Positions 34,371 to 48,934 of a stretch of 64,000 bases of DNA are shown here, piece by piece. This DNA comes from Coenobita brevimanus (Eukaryota; Arthropoda; Malacostraca; Decapoda; Coenobitidae): NCBI GenBank assembly GCA_032717465.1, contig CM064691.1, positions 3,065,315 through 3,129,314 of the forward strand, in the 5' to 3' direction. Each line of letters opens with the position of its first letter. Position 1 is the stretch's first letter. Made by a program: the position numbers and the translations under genes. The notes below the pieces were generated by a model, which had not been told where the DNA came from, searched no databases, and saw nothing but the letters and a program-made list of their open reading frames with translations.

Positions 34371-34697
34371 GTTCGACTCTGGGCATAGGCTTCACAGCCT
34401 GCTCCCAAGGCCCAGTAGAACTCCTACATACCATACACCTCCACAAGTCACCACTTCGGCGCTAACACCCACCGTCCATATTGAATACATGCTTGAGCTG
34501 GCTCATACAGGACTGGTGTATTGGCATTAGCAGGGGTATTTTTACGACATGTCGGCGGGTCTTCTGGTAGATCCGTAAAGTCTGCTTTACATGAAATTCA
34601 AATCCTTAAACTGTTCCCTGCCCCAGCGGGGATTTGAACCTGGGTCCGGTAGGACTGCAGGCCACCTCTTTACCGATTGAGCCACCTCCTCCCCACA
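34364..34697 (-). mobile_element. tRNA-derived SINE, family S1, copy 2 (inverted)
   Basis: The head is at 34697 reading leftward, with tRNA-like GATTTGAACC (B box complement) near 34630 and the same body words as copy 1 (GGCGCTAACACCCACCGTCC, GGCTTCACAGCCTGCTCCC) in reverse complement. Length is about 334 bp. Its 3' end meets the (GATT)n tail of the LINE tail to tail. Confidence 0.88.
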
Positions 34698-34813
34698 GGA
34701 AAGGAATGCACAAAAACAGGACTACCATCAGAAAGTGCTCAGTGACATAGATCCACCCTTCAGTCTATGCATTGTACAGGACTTCGGAATTACCGGCTCC
34801 ATCTCACAAGAAC

Positions 34814-34891
<78 letters not shown>
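34814..34891. repeat. (CA)n microsatellite
   Basis: A CA array of about 78 bp. Confidence 0.98.
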
Positions 34892-34892
<1 letters not shown>

Positions 34893-34899
34893 CTGAGCT

Positions 34900-37280
34900 T
34901 AAAACTACCATTCCATCGATTGCCATGTTAAAAAATGAAAGTTAAACCCTTGCCGTGTCCATTTCCATACATACTTGACAAGACTTCCAACCTCTCTTCT
35001 TTGTACCATTTATTGTAACTTAGATAATTTTATAAATGTTTTACACTTTTTATTTTTTTTTTTTTACACAAGCCCTATTCGATCCTAATGTATTTTCCCC
35101 AACAGCTTTTTTTGGAAGAACTGCCGAGTCTTCTTCACTAACAACTCAAGACCCTAATGTTCCAAGGTTTAGATACATTTTTCATATGAGTCTTGTTATT
35201 TCATCTAGTAGTGTCTGTTCCTTTACTTTTCCCCATAGCCATTTTTGCAAGCCCGTACTCTGACTTTTAAATATCAGTACACAGGATGATTGTTCTTCTT
35301 TCTCATAATAACATTGAATAGAACCAACTCTTAACCTCCTCAAATCGACCCAACACTAAAAATGTATTCGGGAAACACCAAACGAATTTATGGTACTGAA
35401 ACTGAGTCCCAGGATTTTGAGGGTATTAATATTTTTTTTCTCAACTTCCTCATGATCAAGAAAAAATAATATTAGACTATCGCCAACACCAGACGATTTT
35501 ATTCAGTTGAGAGTAAGCCCAAGAAGCCTAAGTTAACAGGGTCAGTGGCGGTCCTCAACTTATATTCCATTTCTTGCATAGACAATCGTGCAGTTGCGAG
35601 TACTTTTCTACACGTGTATCTCAAGCACAAGTATTTCTGATTTACCGAAAATTGTGGTGAAAACTGCAAAGAAATGTACCGAAGTGCTGTAAATCCCACG
35701 TCTAATTCCGTCCTCCTTCACGTTCAGATGTCAGTATTTGGGAAAGTTTGAATCTCATCCAAGACCTTGATATTTAACCTTTCTAGCACAAATTTTTCCA
35801 GGGATCATTATTACTCGTAAGTTGCTAAATGGCTTCTTGGGTGGTTTCTGGCGCTCCTTCTCTCGCTTAGTCTAATTTGGGTGGTTTGTGGAAGCCGGGA
35901 CGGTGGGGAAAAAGGGAGGGGGGGAGGTGTAGGTGTACGAGTAAGGGGTTATGTTTTTTTTTTTTTGACTGAGTTTGGAATTGATTAGTGACATAACTTT
36001 TTATTTTTTATATTTAACTGCCATACATCTTCTTTTTATAGTATTTCGGCCAACATCCGTCTATTTTATTACATTGACGCAAAACCTTGAGAGCTAAAAC
36101 TGTATTAAAATGTGTATCACGATTAACGTTTTAGACTGAGAAAAACGTGTTCATAATTACCTGCAGCGTGTGGAAGTCTCAGTCATTCAGCTCATAAAGA
36201 CTCGCCTCAGCTCAGCGGAATGAAGTAAGTCCAGTAAGGCGTTCCATGGCAAACTAACAGAGCGACAAGAACAGCAAAGCTGCAGGTGTTGGTGTACTGG
36301 CGATTTACCAAGCCGACAGGGTACCGAATTTTTCATCTCACTCGCAACGCCAATTAACCACTTCAGTGCCGTGCCTTTTTACGTAATAGTCTTGCTACAT
36401 CCAGGCAATTTTAATCAGTTTCCTTCAGAAAGGTACTCTCTTATTTATGACACTCTTGCTACGACCAGACGTTTACGCTCAGTCGACGGGGCATTTTTCG
36501 AGTTGGAGGAGATGGGTGCATTATTCTGGAATGAATTTAGAACTTAGATCCCCTCCAAAATTGAATGAAAGCGTCAAGAAGCGACAACAGTACATAGTGC
36601 TTGGCGTCATCATACTGGAGAGATTTTAGCGCATGATGTGTGGATTAATGCTTAGTATCACCACGAAACTGTATGTTAGATTTTCCCGTTCTTAGCTACG
36701 TCACCGCGATGGGCGTCACTGTCACGATATTGTTGTTGTATAAAGACATTTTTGTTTGTCAGCTCAGGAGACTTTATAATGGAGGGACTAGAGCGTTCAC
36801 TGAACCTTTCATTACTAGATGGCTGTCTGAATTTGAATAAACTCGTCTGGTAGAAGTAGGAGAAGCAAATTTTACGTCTGGGGCTGCAAGGCCTAATGCT
36901 TGTATCACTGGGTTCCTTTATGTCTGTCACGCTGAGCCGTATACTCTTTGGAATTCCAGACACCTCACCATTTTTTGTGTTGCTGGTGGGTGCCGGAGAG
37001 AGCCATTACAATACTGTTTCCTCCTGCGTCTATAAGGAGGGTATAATTTTATCTGAAAGCTGTTCTACACACACATATAAACTGTGATTAATGGGGATAC
37101 AACAGTTTTTGTCTGAATAGGACCCTCTGCAGATACGAACATAAACTCAGTACATGGGCATAATTCTTTCATTTAAACAGTTCAAGGTAGTGTGATTTCA
37201 AGTCGTGTAAATATATTTGTTAGTACAATGATATGGATGGTCCAGCGGAGTACGGCCGACGTGTCAGCTTAGTCTATTTA
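34900..37280. other. Intergenic repeat mosaic, no gene
   Basis: No gene or RNA. Copies of the dispersed motif occur at 35489-35514 and 36401-36422 (minus) and 36835-36863 (plus). ORFs of up to 95 codons have no domain. Confidence 0.5.
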
Positions 37281-37286
37281 TCTATA

Positions 37287-37309
37287 ACACACACACACAC
37301 ACACACACC

Positions 37310-37363
<54 letters not shown>
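37287..37363. repeat. (CA)n microsatellite with ACCC interruption
   Basis: A CA array of about 77 bp interrupted by a CACCCACCCACC block. Confidence 0.97.
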
Positions 37364-37364
<1 letters not shown>

Positions 37365-37369
37365 TTACA

Positions 37370-38280
37370 CTGAACCCTCGTGTGTGTGTGTGAGGCAGGA
37401 CAAGTTTTTCGCTGAACTGTAGCAACTTTGGCACCTCCCAGCGCCCCACCCTTGACCTCCTCCGCCAAAGAATGCACACGTCACACTGCCTCCCTCCCCT
37501 CACCCCTGATTATCAACAAGAGCAAACACCATCTGGGGTCGTATTTTAAGCCATCCTAAACAATTCTCATGCTAAAAGTCTCCCCATTAGTTCATTATTA
37601 TAGCGAGTAGTTTTGTTTGCTCGTCTTATTTCACTTTAATATTCATCCTGCTTTCTTTTGGAGTGTTTGTTAGCTGAATACGTGCAGAAGAAAGACTGAG
37701 CAAGCAGTCGTCTATACAGTTTAAGCCAAGAATGGTTTGTGAATCATGCCCAAGGCGTCTGCTTCTTAGGTCATTTTTATTGTCTTGACCCTAATGATGT
37801 GACACCAAACAGGAAGGATTCTCTATTACGGAAAGTTCAGTTTGGCGGCATAATCACTATCACTATCATTGTGTTTAGAAAAGTTTTATCCATGACAGAG
37901 TCCGTGGTTTTCGTCGTCGATCAGGGACACCATGATAAGTACAAGAGAGAAATTTGTTGTGTCGTGTGAAAGTGGCCTAAATATAACACTAATCTATAGC
38001 AGTATAATGGAGATGTTGCTTAATTTGGACTGGCCTTCTTTACGATGCAGTCACATGTGGCTTTCAATAAAGTAATAAGATCATATAAGTCTGGCAATAA
38101 TGATCACACAGATTGATTTTCAGGTTCCACATCAAGTTGTGTAAAGTGTCGGATCTGTTATTATTTCTTGACATACTTGGCAAGCAACGACCACATTTTC
38201 ATTTTCTGTTGCAGTGAAAAATCCGTAATATTCCTTCACATTCTTGCTTTGGTGGTAGTTGGGAGAGCCTGCCATCTACT
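37370..38280. other. Intergenic, no gene
   Basis: Nothing recognised in about 900 bases of ordinary AT-rich DNA. Confidence 0.5.
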
Positions 38281-38752
38281 CAGTCGATTATTTTTATGCA
38301 TCCGATTCTGGGCATAGACATAATAACACGTTCTCTAAGGCTTAGCAGCTCTTCTTGATATAATTCGCCTCCACATGTCACCACATCGGTGCCGATTTTT
38401 TTTTTTCTTAATGCATCCGACTGTGCGCATAGGCTTAATAACCCCTTCTCTAAGGCTTAGCAGCCCTTCTTCGTATCATACACCTCCATATGTCACCACT
38501 TCGGCGCTAACACCCAACGTCCAGACTGAATATATGCTGGGGGTGTCTCATACAGTACTGGTGTGTTGGTATGAGCGGAGGTGTTTGTACATGTTGGCGG
38601 GCTTTACGGTAGATCAGTATAGTTTTTTTTTTTTTTTTTTTTTTTTTTAGCGAAGTTCAAATCCTTAACCAGTTCCCTGACCCGGCTGGGAATCGAACCC
38701 GCGTCCAGTGGATTAGCAGACAGCCTATACCGACACAGCCACCTTCTCCTGC
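38281..38752 (-). mobile_element. tRNA-derived SINE, family S1, copy 3 with a tandem partial second 3' end
   Basis: 38395-38752 (minus) aligns with copies 1 and 2, including CACTTCGGCGCTAACACCCA and the tRNA head near 38690-38750. A T-run of about 28 bases (38623-38650) interrupts the element. Immediately beyond its 3' end, 38281-38394 repeats the last 110 bp or so (GCATCCGATTCTGGGCATAG, TCTCTAAGGCTTAGCAG), giving a partial tandem dimer. The CTAAGGCTTAGCAG block is shared by the two halves but not by copies 1 and 2, so the doubling is internal to this locus or subfamily. Confidence 0.82.
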
Positions 38753-38759
38753 TATCTTC

Positions 38760-41465
38760 AAGAGGCTTTATACGTGTGACAAGCCAACTGTTTTCCTACA
38801 AAGAATAAAACTGTTTACCAGGCTGGGTGGTATCCATATAAGAATCAAATAGGCGCCTGGTGGTTCAGTAGTTCAGGGTGTTCCAAATGGGTATGGCCTG
38901 TGAGGGTATAGATCCAAGGGCTGGTTGGGAATCATTATATTATTTAGTTTTGGATATGTGTGGTCTGTATCCTTTTGTTCGTTATATATGCAGCGTATGG
39001 TGATACTGGAAGGATTTATGTTGCACAGAAGAGAACATAAAGGCGCAATAAACAAACTGAATCGCTTAAGAAATGTTTTAGGGAGCTTTCTTAACCGAAG
39101 AGAATACAGGCCATAATGCCACTCAAGGGATAACAAATGGTCACTCTTGCCCTAAATTTCTGGAAATTCAGTAGCAAATCCCTGGGTACCTGTGTTTCTA
39201 ATGGGGTAATAAAAGTGTGGGCCGTGGTGATTGCGTTTCCTATTTTTGCAAGATCATCTCACTGACCCTCCCGCTTTGGACTGTCTTCAGCTAAATTGCC
39301 TTCCTATACTTGGGGTTCGCCAGTGATGCGGGAAAAACGTGTGTGAACCCTGATGGTCCACCCTGACACGTTAATGAGGAAGGCGGCATAAAAATCGCGG
39401 TATGCCCGACGCTTCTGACCGCCTCTGTGTTAACTCCGTCAGTCATAGAGGGCTGTTTATTTTTCCTGCTTACTATCTTTAGGGAATTTCGTCAGTCAAA
39501 TAACAAATAAAGATCTCCAGCAGTGAAGGGATTAATGGAGACTATAACTAACTCGGAAACTGTCTTGTAAGTTTAATAGTCTGAGAGTAATAAAACTGAT
39601 GAGATACGTCATTTTGTGAAGTGGTCCATAAAATGCCGCTCTTCCACTCCGCCGGCTCATGAGTGTCTTGTATTTCTGTAGTAGGTGGTGTACGTGTGTT
39701 AAAGGAGACGTGCATATTTAGCCTGTATGGATTAACTCCTTCAGTGAGGTGACTCATTTTAACCCCCTTTTATTTTTTTTCTTTTAATAACAGAACATAG
39801 GAAGGAAAAACAAATGAATAAAAATAATAATCCATACACCAGATTACTGTCACCCTCCATTCATGAAATATCTGTAACAGTCGGATTCGAACAGCTGTAG
39901 GTTGAAGTTTGGAGGGAAACAACTCTGGGGAAGCGAGTTCCAAAGAGATGCAGTTCAGGGAATGAAAGAATTCTGATAGGCAGAAGTTCTGCAATATGAC
40001 TGTGTGACATTCCAGTCATAAGCGCTACCAGATGCCCGTGTAGCACACGGGAATGCATGGAGAGGTGGCACAATGGACGCAACTTCGTCTGAGCATTTGC
40101 CATAAAAATATCTGTAAACTAATGCGAGGGAGGCAACATTCCTTCCACTTATAGGCGACTATATTGATGCACAAAATACCTTTTGTGTGAGAAGGATTTG
40201 TTGGACTCCAAATTCGAAAAGTCTCATTCTAGGCTGATTAAAGTTGTCTGGATACAAGCAAGAATGATATAAGAAACACGCATAGGACTGAAGGAGATAA
40301 GCCTAAACTTGGTGCTGAAGAGGGACGCCATCAAGTCGTGGAACTGATATAACCAGGAGGCTTCAGTGAGAGTTGAGATTCGTAATGGGAAGTGAAAAGA
40401 AGTCAGTCACCCAGCAGTCCAAAATGTCCCCACCAGTTTCATTACCACTTTTTCTTTCCTTACTTTGACAGAAATTGGAAACAAAAACCGATCAGTTATA
40501 AAAATCTTGGGTAAGCTCATGTAACATTTCACTTAACAGATTTAAATTGAGCAAGCGTTTGAAATAATACGACTCTCAAATTTGTTCACCTCAGCTTGAA
40601 TCGAATCGAAATTACTCGTCTTGACCTCTACTATCTTCATAACCACAAAATGATAGGTCAGCTCTATGTTTTGAAGGAATTAATTGATGTTAATATTTCC
40701 ACACATCATTTGTAATAAACATGAAAACTTGACCAGATTATGATGAGATTTAGGATCGATTATTCTTCCTAGCTACAATTTTCTTCACCATAGGAGAGAG
40801 TATTCGAACTAGAGATGGTAGGAACTATTTGCATGAACCCTCTCACAGCCAGAGATCTTCCCTGAAGCTAAATAAATTTCTCTGATAACAGCAAGACTAA
40901 AATATAAAAGACATACTCGGGGTGATGAAGTGAGCAAAAAATAAACTGACCCACCTCATTGCCGACGTCAGTGTCAAAGGAAAAAATGACCTTAGAGAAA
41001 AGTGAGTTGACTGGCTGGCCGCTAAAGGTTAGGGTTCAACATGTGAGATAAACGCCGAAGTATTGCAATAATTTCTAGTGCAGGGGGAGGTGTTGCCCAC
41101 AGCCGCACGTGTGAGTACAGTCCTAATGAAATAAAATGTCAATCACAGGTAAATGGAACAACTCTTCATTCTTTTATTACAATGAAGATTTATTGACCTT
41201 AATTCTCCGTGCACCCGAGAGGCCCCAGAGAGAGAAAATCCTGTCAGTAACTCTTTCACTACAAGAGCACTTTCCTTTAGTGAATTAAAAACTTGGTAAA
41301 AGTAAATATAAAATGTAAGTGGCGCCATCTGGTTGTAGGGGTTTAAGATACTAAATTTCAGTTTCTGTTCTGATAAAGACGATATCTGTTTGACTAGTAA
41401 AGGGTGACTGGGACTGTATGCTTTGTTAACACAGTATTACTAGAGAATAATAAATCCTTTCACAT
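38760..41465. other. Intergenic, no gene
   Basis: About 2.7 kb with no gene, RNA or clear element. A TTTCACTACAAGAG word at 41251 belongs to the dispersed repeat. Short ORFs look random. Confidence 0.5.
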
Positions 41466-41470
41466 TTCGC

Positions 41471-41574
<104 letters not shown>

Positions 41575-41852
41575 AATTACCCTATTCAGTCTAATGTCAC
41601 CTTTTATACATTATTCTTCTAACGATTCTGCTCAGCTCAGAAGATGCATTTAGAAACAGAGGAGACAGATATACCATTTTCTAACCATCTCACAAGAAGT
41701 AATATCCCTCAAAGTAAAATAAAATCAGATGAAAGTAGCAAGAATACACTGAAAAATTACGTTAACTGACTGAACATGTTAATTTTTTGTAATGAGAGGT
41801 TTGCACGTTATAGAGGACAAATCATTTCATTTAGATATTTGAATGGCAGTGA

Positions 41853-42230
41853 CTAGAGAGGAGAAGGAAGGACTAGAAGGGAATCGAGAGACTCGGAGGA
41901 GTAGGAAGAGGAGGAAACGTGAGGAAAATAACAGTGGATGAGGAGAGAAGAAAAGGAAGAGGAGAGAAGGTAAGGGTTGGGAGAAGGAAGCGAAAGAAAG
42001 ACAAATGGTAAGAGAAGGAAGAAACTGGAAGGGAAAGAAATATCAAGGAGAAGGAGAAGAAAAGAGAAGAGGGCACGGAAGGGGAAAGAGGAGGAGGGAG
42101 AAGAAGTGGGAAGACGAGAAGGAAGGAGGGTATTAGGAAAGGAAGAAAGGAGGGGGAAGAATGAGGGAGAAGGTGGAAGAAAAAAGAGGTTACGAGCTGG
42201 GAAGAAGAAAAGGAGAGAAGGGCCGGTGAT
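41853..42230 (+). repeat. Long purine tract (GGAAGAGGAGAAGG-like)
   Basis: About 380 bp with very few pyrimidines on the plus strand, not a simple dinucleotide array. It gives Glu/Lys/Arg-rich plus ORFs and Ser/Phe/Leu/Pro-rich minus ORFs of up to 190 codons, which I read as composition effects. Confidence 0.85.
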
Positions 42231-42239
42231 GTGTGAGCC

Positions 42240-43900
42240 AAGAACAACACCGCGGCTAAGGAACTGCGGTAGGACAATGCACAGATAAGTATATGGAAGA
42301 CTAGTTGGCTCGACTGATTTGATACTGGCCCCACATCCTGAAGAGGCTCTGGAATGACTGATACGAGCCCCACGACTGCCTACGAGTTGTATGGGTGGGT
42401 GCGCACAAGCAACACCAGTCTCCACGAGTCAGATGATCACTTATTACAGTTTCACTGTATGTGTTTTGTATCTGTCCTACCCTATTCCTAACATTTCTCC
42501 TTCTGCAGGCTTGTATTCGTCGTATCTTCCTCCTAACCGGTGTCCACATCCAGCGTCTTCTGTTTCACCATTTATGCCTTGATTCTATTCGGTCCTCCTT
42601 TCCTCTGTGTAGCGCTATTTCTAAACATATTAAGTAATAATTTATCACCAGTGAAATGTAGCGATATGACAACTAATACTCAAATAGGTCAATAAATGTA
42701 GTAATATTGAATCACTGGTTTTGTTTGATAGTGTAATCTTAAGTTATCCTTTGCAAGCACAGAATCGGTGACAAACATGCGACACATCACTCATAAGCTG
42801 GATATTCTTTTAGTGATCCTTGTCTCATATTATATCACTATGGATATGTTTCTATAATGGGATTAAAATAGAATCTCTTTTTATTAGCTGGTTGGATATT
42901 TTACACACACTCTGTCTGTCTCTCTGTCTGTCTGTCTCTCCCTTTCATAAACAGCAGGTCAATTAACCCTGCAATTCTTCACTTGAATATGTAGGTCCGG
43001 TTTGCTTATTCTTCTTTTTTCCCTGAATAGTTTAATAGTACCAAGTTTTAGCCTGATTTTTTTTTCAATATAGACTGAGGCAACATTACGTGTGACTCTT
43101 AAACCGGTTTTCTCGACATCTTAGGTGGCTTACTAACACCTGTTTCTTAGCGACTTATCTCGTAATATTATACCACAGCATCCTCAAGTACATTATTTAA
43201 TCCTTTTTAATGCTAAATATATTGCAACAGATACCATGCAAAGGAATATGTTATGCTACATGTACAAATAATGCAAGAGTTAACCGCTGCTCTCAGTCCT
43301 TCATGTATGCAACAGGTCAACCCTAGACCTGTCTCCCTGTGTGTGTTTTTCCTACTGCCTACGATCTCTAGTCCTTTATATGCAGTGTGTTCAGGCATCT
43401 CGAAATGAACGGATCTTGAATTGTGCTCTCTGTTATCTTGTTTTTGTATTTTTTCTTGGAAAGAGTAATTTGCAGACCCTTTGCCTTTGGTCCTTTATTC
43501 TTTGCATTAAAAAAAATAATAAATTGGTTACGAATAGGTAATATAAACCTTCCTTAACTAAAGAGAAAGAAGGCCTCTGTGACACATATAATACAAGTGA
43601 TATATTTCTCTACCACATTCGGGTCATCGTCACCACACACTGCCCTCTGTTCGTATTACCCAAGCCTCAAGTTGCCATCTCCCCGTCTTAAATGTTGAGC
43701 TGTATGAAAATATTAACGTGTCGATACTGTATGATGCATGTGAAGGAGAACTGCTATGGAGAGGATGGAGGGCCGTACCAATGTCTTATTCTGCCACTGA
43801 GCTATGGTTAATATATCGCAAAAGGACGAAAATTCCACCAAGTTAAGGTAAACTAACTATATCTTGCAGCGCAGCACTCCATCTGTAAAGGATTTTTTCC
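42240..43900. other. Intergenic, no gene
   Basis: About 1.65 kb with nothing recognised except a (CTGT)n-like patch at 42912-42940. Confidence 0.5.
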
Positions 43901-43904
43901 CTAC

Positions 43905-44520
43905 AATATAATTCTAACACATCGACAAATATGAATAAGCACAGTGATACGAAACATATTCCAACCGTAACCTTTAATTCAATATCATGCTCTTAAAATA
44001 TGTAATGAGCTATCTGAGAGATGCATGTGGAGTTACATGAAGAGACAGCAGGACAAATGAGGACGTGAAGGCGTTATGGTGTGGATGTGGATATGATAGA
44101 AAGTTTTAGGAGAAATACATTGAGTTGGTTCGGCCACGTGAAGAGGATGGAGTACAAGAGCTGGGAGCAGGACAATGAAATGGTGGGGGACCGGGTGAGA
44201 TGGAGGCGATTTGTTTGTGGCCACCCATTACGGGATTCAGGGTTCTGGCAATAGATAGATAGAAAATATATTGCAATCGTAACTTTAACTCTGCAACGTG
44301 CTTCTAAAATAGAGTTTGAATGCAACTTTGATTCTACAACATAATCGTAGCATGAAGACCAAGCGCTACATTAATTCTACCTTATGCTTCCAAAATATAA
44401 TTCAAAGTAACGTTCATTCTGCTGCCTGATTCTAAAATATGGCCCCGACCCAAAGTATAATTCCATATCCTGCTTCTAAAACACAGTCCAAACACATGAG
44501 CAATTTAAAACCTTTACTAG
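43905..44520 (+). repeat. Degenerate short tandem repeat (GTAACTTTAATTCT...TGCTTCTAAAATA), interrupted by a LINE fragment
   Basis: Phrases such as CCGTAACCTTTAATTC, TCGTAACTTTAACTC, AAGTAACGTTCATTCTGC and AAGTATAATTCCATATCC recur every 40-70 bp. They are often followed by TGCTTCTAAAATA or a variant. A LINE 3' fragment (44028-44256) sits between the first and second units. Confidence 0.55.
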
Positions 44521-44773
44521 GAGGATGTAGTGTGTTTTTCTCCTGTTATCCCTAGACGATTATACACACGAAAAAAATCTATCCTAATGACGTGGATGAA
44601 TTATGAAGAATGTATCAAGCCTCTCCAGTTTGCAAATTGTTCACATGTTCTCAAAAAAATCGTCTGAAAATAGTCTGATAAATGTGAAAATAGTTATAGG
44701 ATAAAACTGATTAAATAGGCGCTAAGATTTCGGAATATGTACCGAACACGTCGAGAGATTTAGACTGGTAATG

Positions 44774-44834
<61 letters not shown>

Positions 44835-45015
44835 CTACAATTGTGCGTCGTAAAGCCAGTTCTAGATTATCAGGCAGCGTCTTGTCTTCGTGGAGTGATT
44901 TTTTTTCTTCTTTCTCATTATTGTGCTTTTATCATTCTGTGGTTCTAGAGAGAGACATTTCGCTGGGGAGTAGTTTTGATAGTGATAAACTCTGATATTA
45001 CGGGATGATTTACTC

Positions 45016-45095
<80 letters not shown>

Positions 45096-45158
45096 ATTTA
45101 GTGGCCTCACCCATGTGTAGCTTTACTCTTGAACCTCAGATCTGTGCCAGACGCTCCA

Positions 45159-45198
<40 letters not shown>

Positions 45199-45239
45199 AC
45201 CCACCTTTATTGTATCATTATTGCCACTTTCTCCCCAAT
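44028..45239 (+). repeat. Segmental tandem duplication, unit 1
   Basis: Unit 1 runs from a LINE 3'-end fragment (44028-44256, ending in ATAGATAGATAGA) through a satellite-like part and a unique part. The unique part includes TTTACTAGGAGGATGTAGTG and GCACTAAG-like GGCGCTAAGATTTCG. Then come (CA)n 44776-44833, a block ending AAACTCTGATATTAC, (GA)n 45018-45092, GTGGCCTCACCCATGTGTAGC and (TC)n 45161-45197. Every landmark recurs in the same order in unit 2 directly downstream. The LINE piece here lacks about 190 bp present in unit 2. Confidence 0.9.
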
Positions 45240-47708
<2,469 letters not shown>

Positions 47709-47709
47709 A

Positions 47710-48390
47710 ATAATATAAGATTACTAGTGCCACAATAAACATAAATATAACACAGGGGGGCAGGACACAGCACTTGGTAGGCTATAGTGTTTGGATTCCT
47801 ACTTCACACATAATTCCTCATTTTGCAGCTTATTTTTACTTAGCTCGGTGGCAGAATAAGACATTGCAACAACACCTCCTTTCTACGGCATATTCTAGTG
47901 TTAATGAAGTTACAACATTCAAGATGAAGAGGCGGCAATTTTAGGCCAGGTGAGAGTAGAAAGGGTATAGATATATGCATTGATGTGACTCGTGACCCAG
48001 AATGGTACTATTAAAGTGTTCAATCAGTACAGTATTATTTCTTCCCCTTTGAGTAATGTAGGGTGTGTGCAGCTAGCAAAGGTGCCATTTTCACTCCCTT
48101 TTTAACACAATTCTTGGTGCTTTCATTTTTTATTTTTAGTTTATTGGAGGCGTCTGGTACTGAAGGAGTTAAGGGAGGTTACATATAATCTCATCCATCT
48201 GAAAAGTCTCCTCCTATGGCGATTAAAATAGCTTAACAGGACCAAGTAAATGAATATATGAATAAATAAATAAAAACTGTTCATTGTGCTGAAACAGATT
48301 ACATCAAATCTGTGGATTCATATTGACATATTTTTAATGCATTTGAGCTCGCTGAAAATGAATACTCTCTTATATCTTAATTTCATACCT
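47710..48390. other. Intergenic, no gene
   Basis: Nothing recognised. Phrases at 47925-47955 (AAGATGAAGAGGCGGCAATTTTAGGCCAGGT) resemble 25870-25905 (ACAAGATGCAGATATGGCAATTTTAGGCCAGGT), pointing to another dispersed repeat pair. Confidence 0.5.
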
Positions 48391-48395
48391 TCCCT

Positions 48396-48397
<2 letters not shown>

Positions 48398-48444
<47 letters not shown>
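48398..48444. repeat. (TC)n microsatellite
   Basis: A TC array of about 46 bp. Confidence 0.97.
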
Positions 48445-48448
<4 letters not shown>

Positions 48449-48599
48449 GTGAAAAGATAAAAAACGTTCCTTGTCAACGTGTGAAGCAGCAGTTTCCCTC
48501 ACCTCGTTGAAATAGTCTGGATTTAGTCTGGGTGGAGTGCCCTAAGTGCGTCCGTGGCAGTGAGAAGGTTAAATGCCCTCAGGTAAAGCTTTCAACATA

Positions 48600-48930
48600 G
48601 TCCACACCCAAGCCGGTCCAGTCCATCCCACCCTTCCTCCCCGACTCCCTCCCTGCTCTCATCTACCCCCTCCCTCCTTCCTCCTCCTAATCCTTTCCTC
48701 CTCCCCCACTCCTCACATACGCCCTTACCTTCCTCCCTTCTTCCCTCTCTCCACCCTTCCTCTCATCCCTTTCTCTCCTTCCTTTATCCTACCCTCCCTT
48801 CCCTCCTCCTTCTCCCCCTTACTAACCTCCCATCCTCCTACACCTCACCTCCCTTCTTTTGCAGGTCCCCTTTACCTCTCCTCCTCAATCCCCCTTTCCT
48901 AACCCACCTCCCCCATCCCCTACTTCCCGG
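48600..48930 (+). repeat. Long pyrimidine tract (CCTCCCTTCCTCC-like)
   Basis: About 330 bp of mostly C and T on the plus strand, not a simple repeat. The 109-codon Pro/Ser-rich ORF (48573-48902) follows from composition. Confidence 0.8.
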
Positions 48931-48934
48931 GACC

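Noticed and set aside
41853..42425. Minus ORFs of 190 and 166 codons, Ser/Phe/Leu/Pro-rich
   Set aside because: Two overlapping frames are open at once across a purine tract, so composition rather than coding is the explanation.
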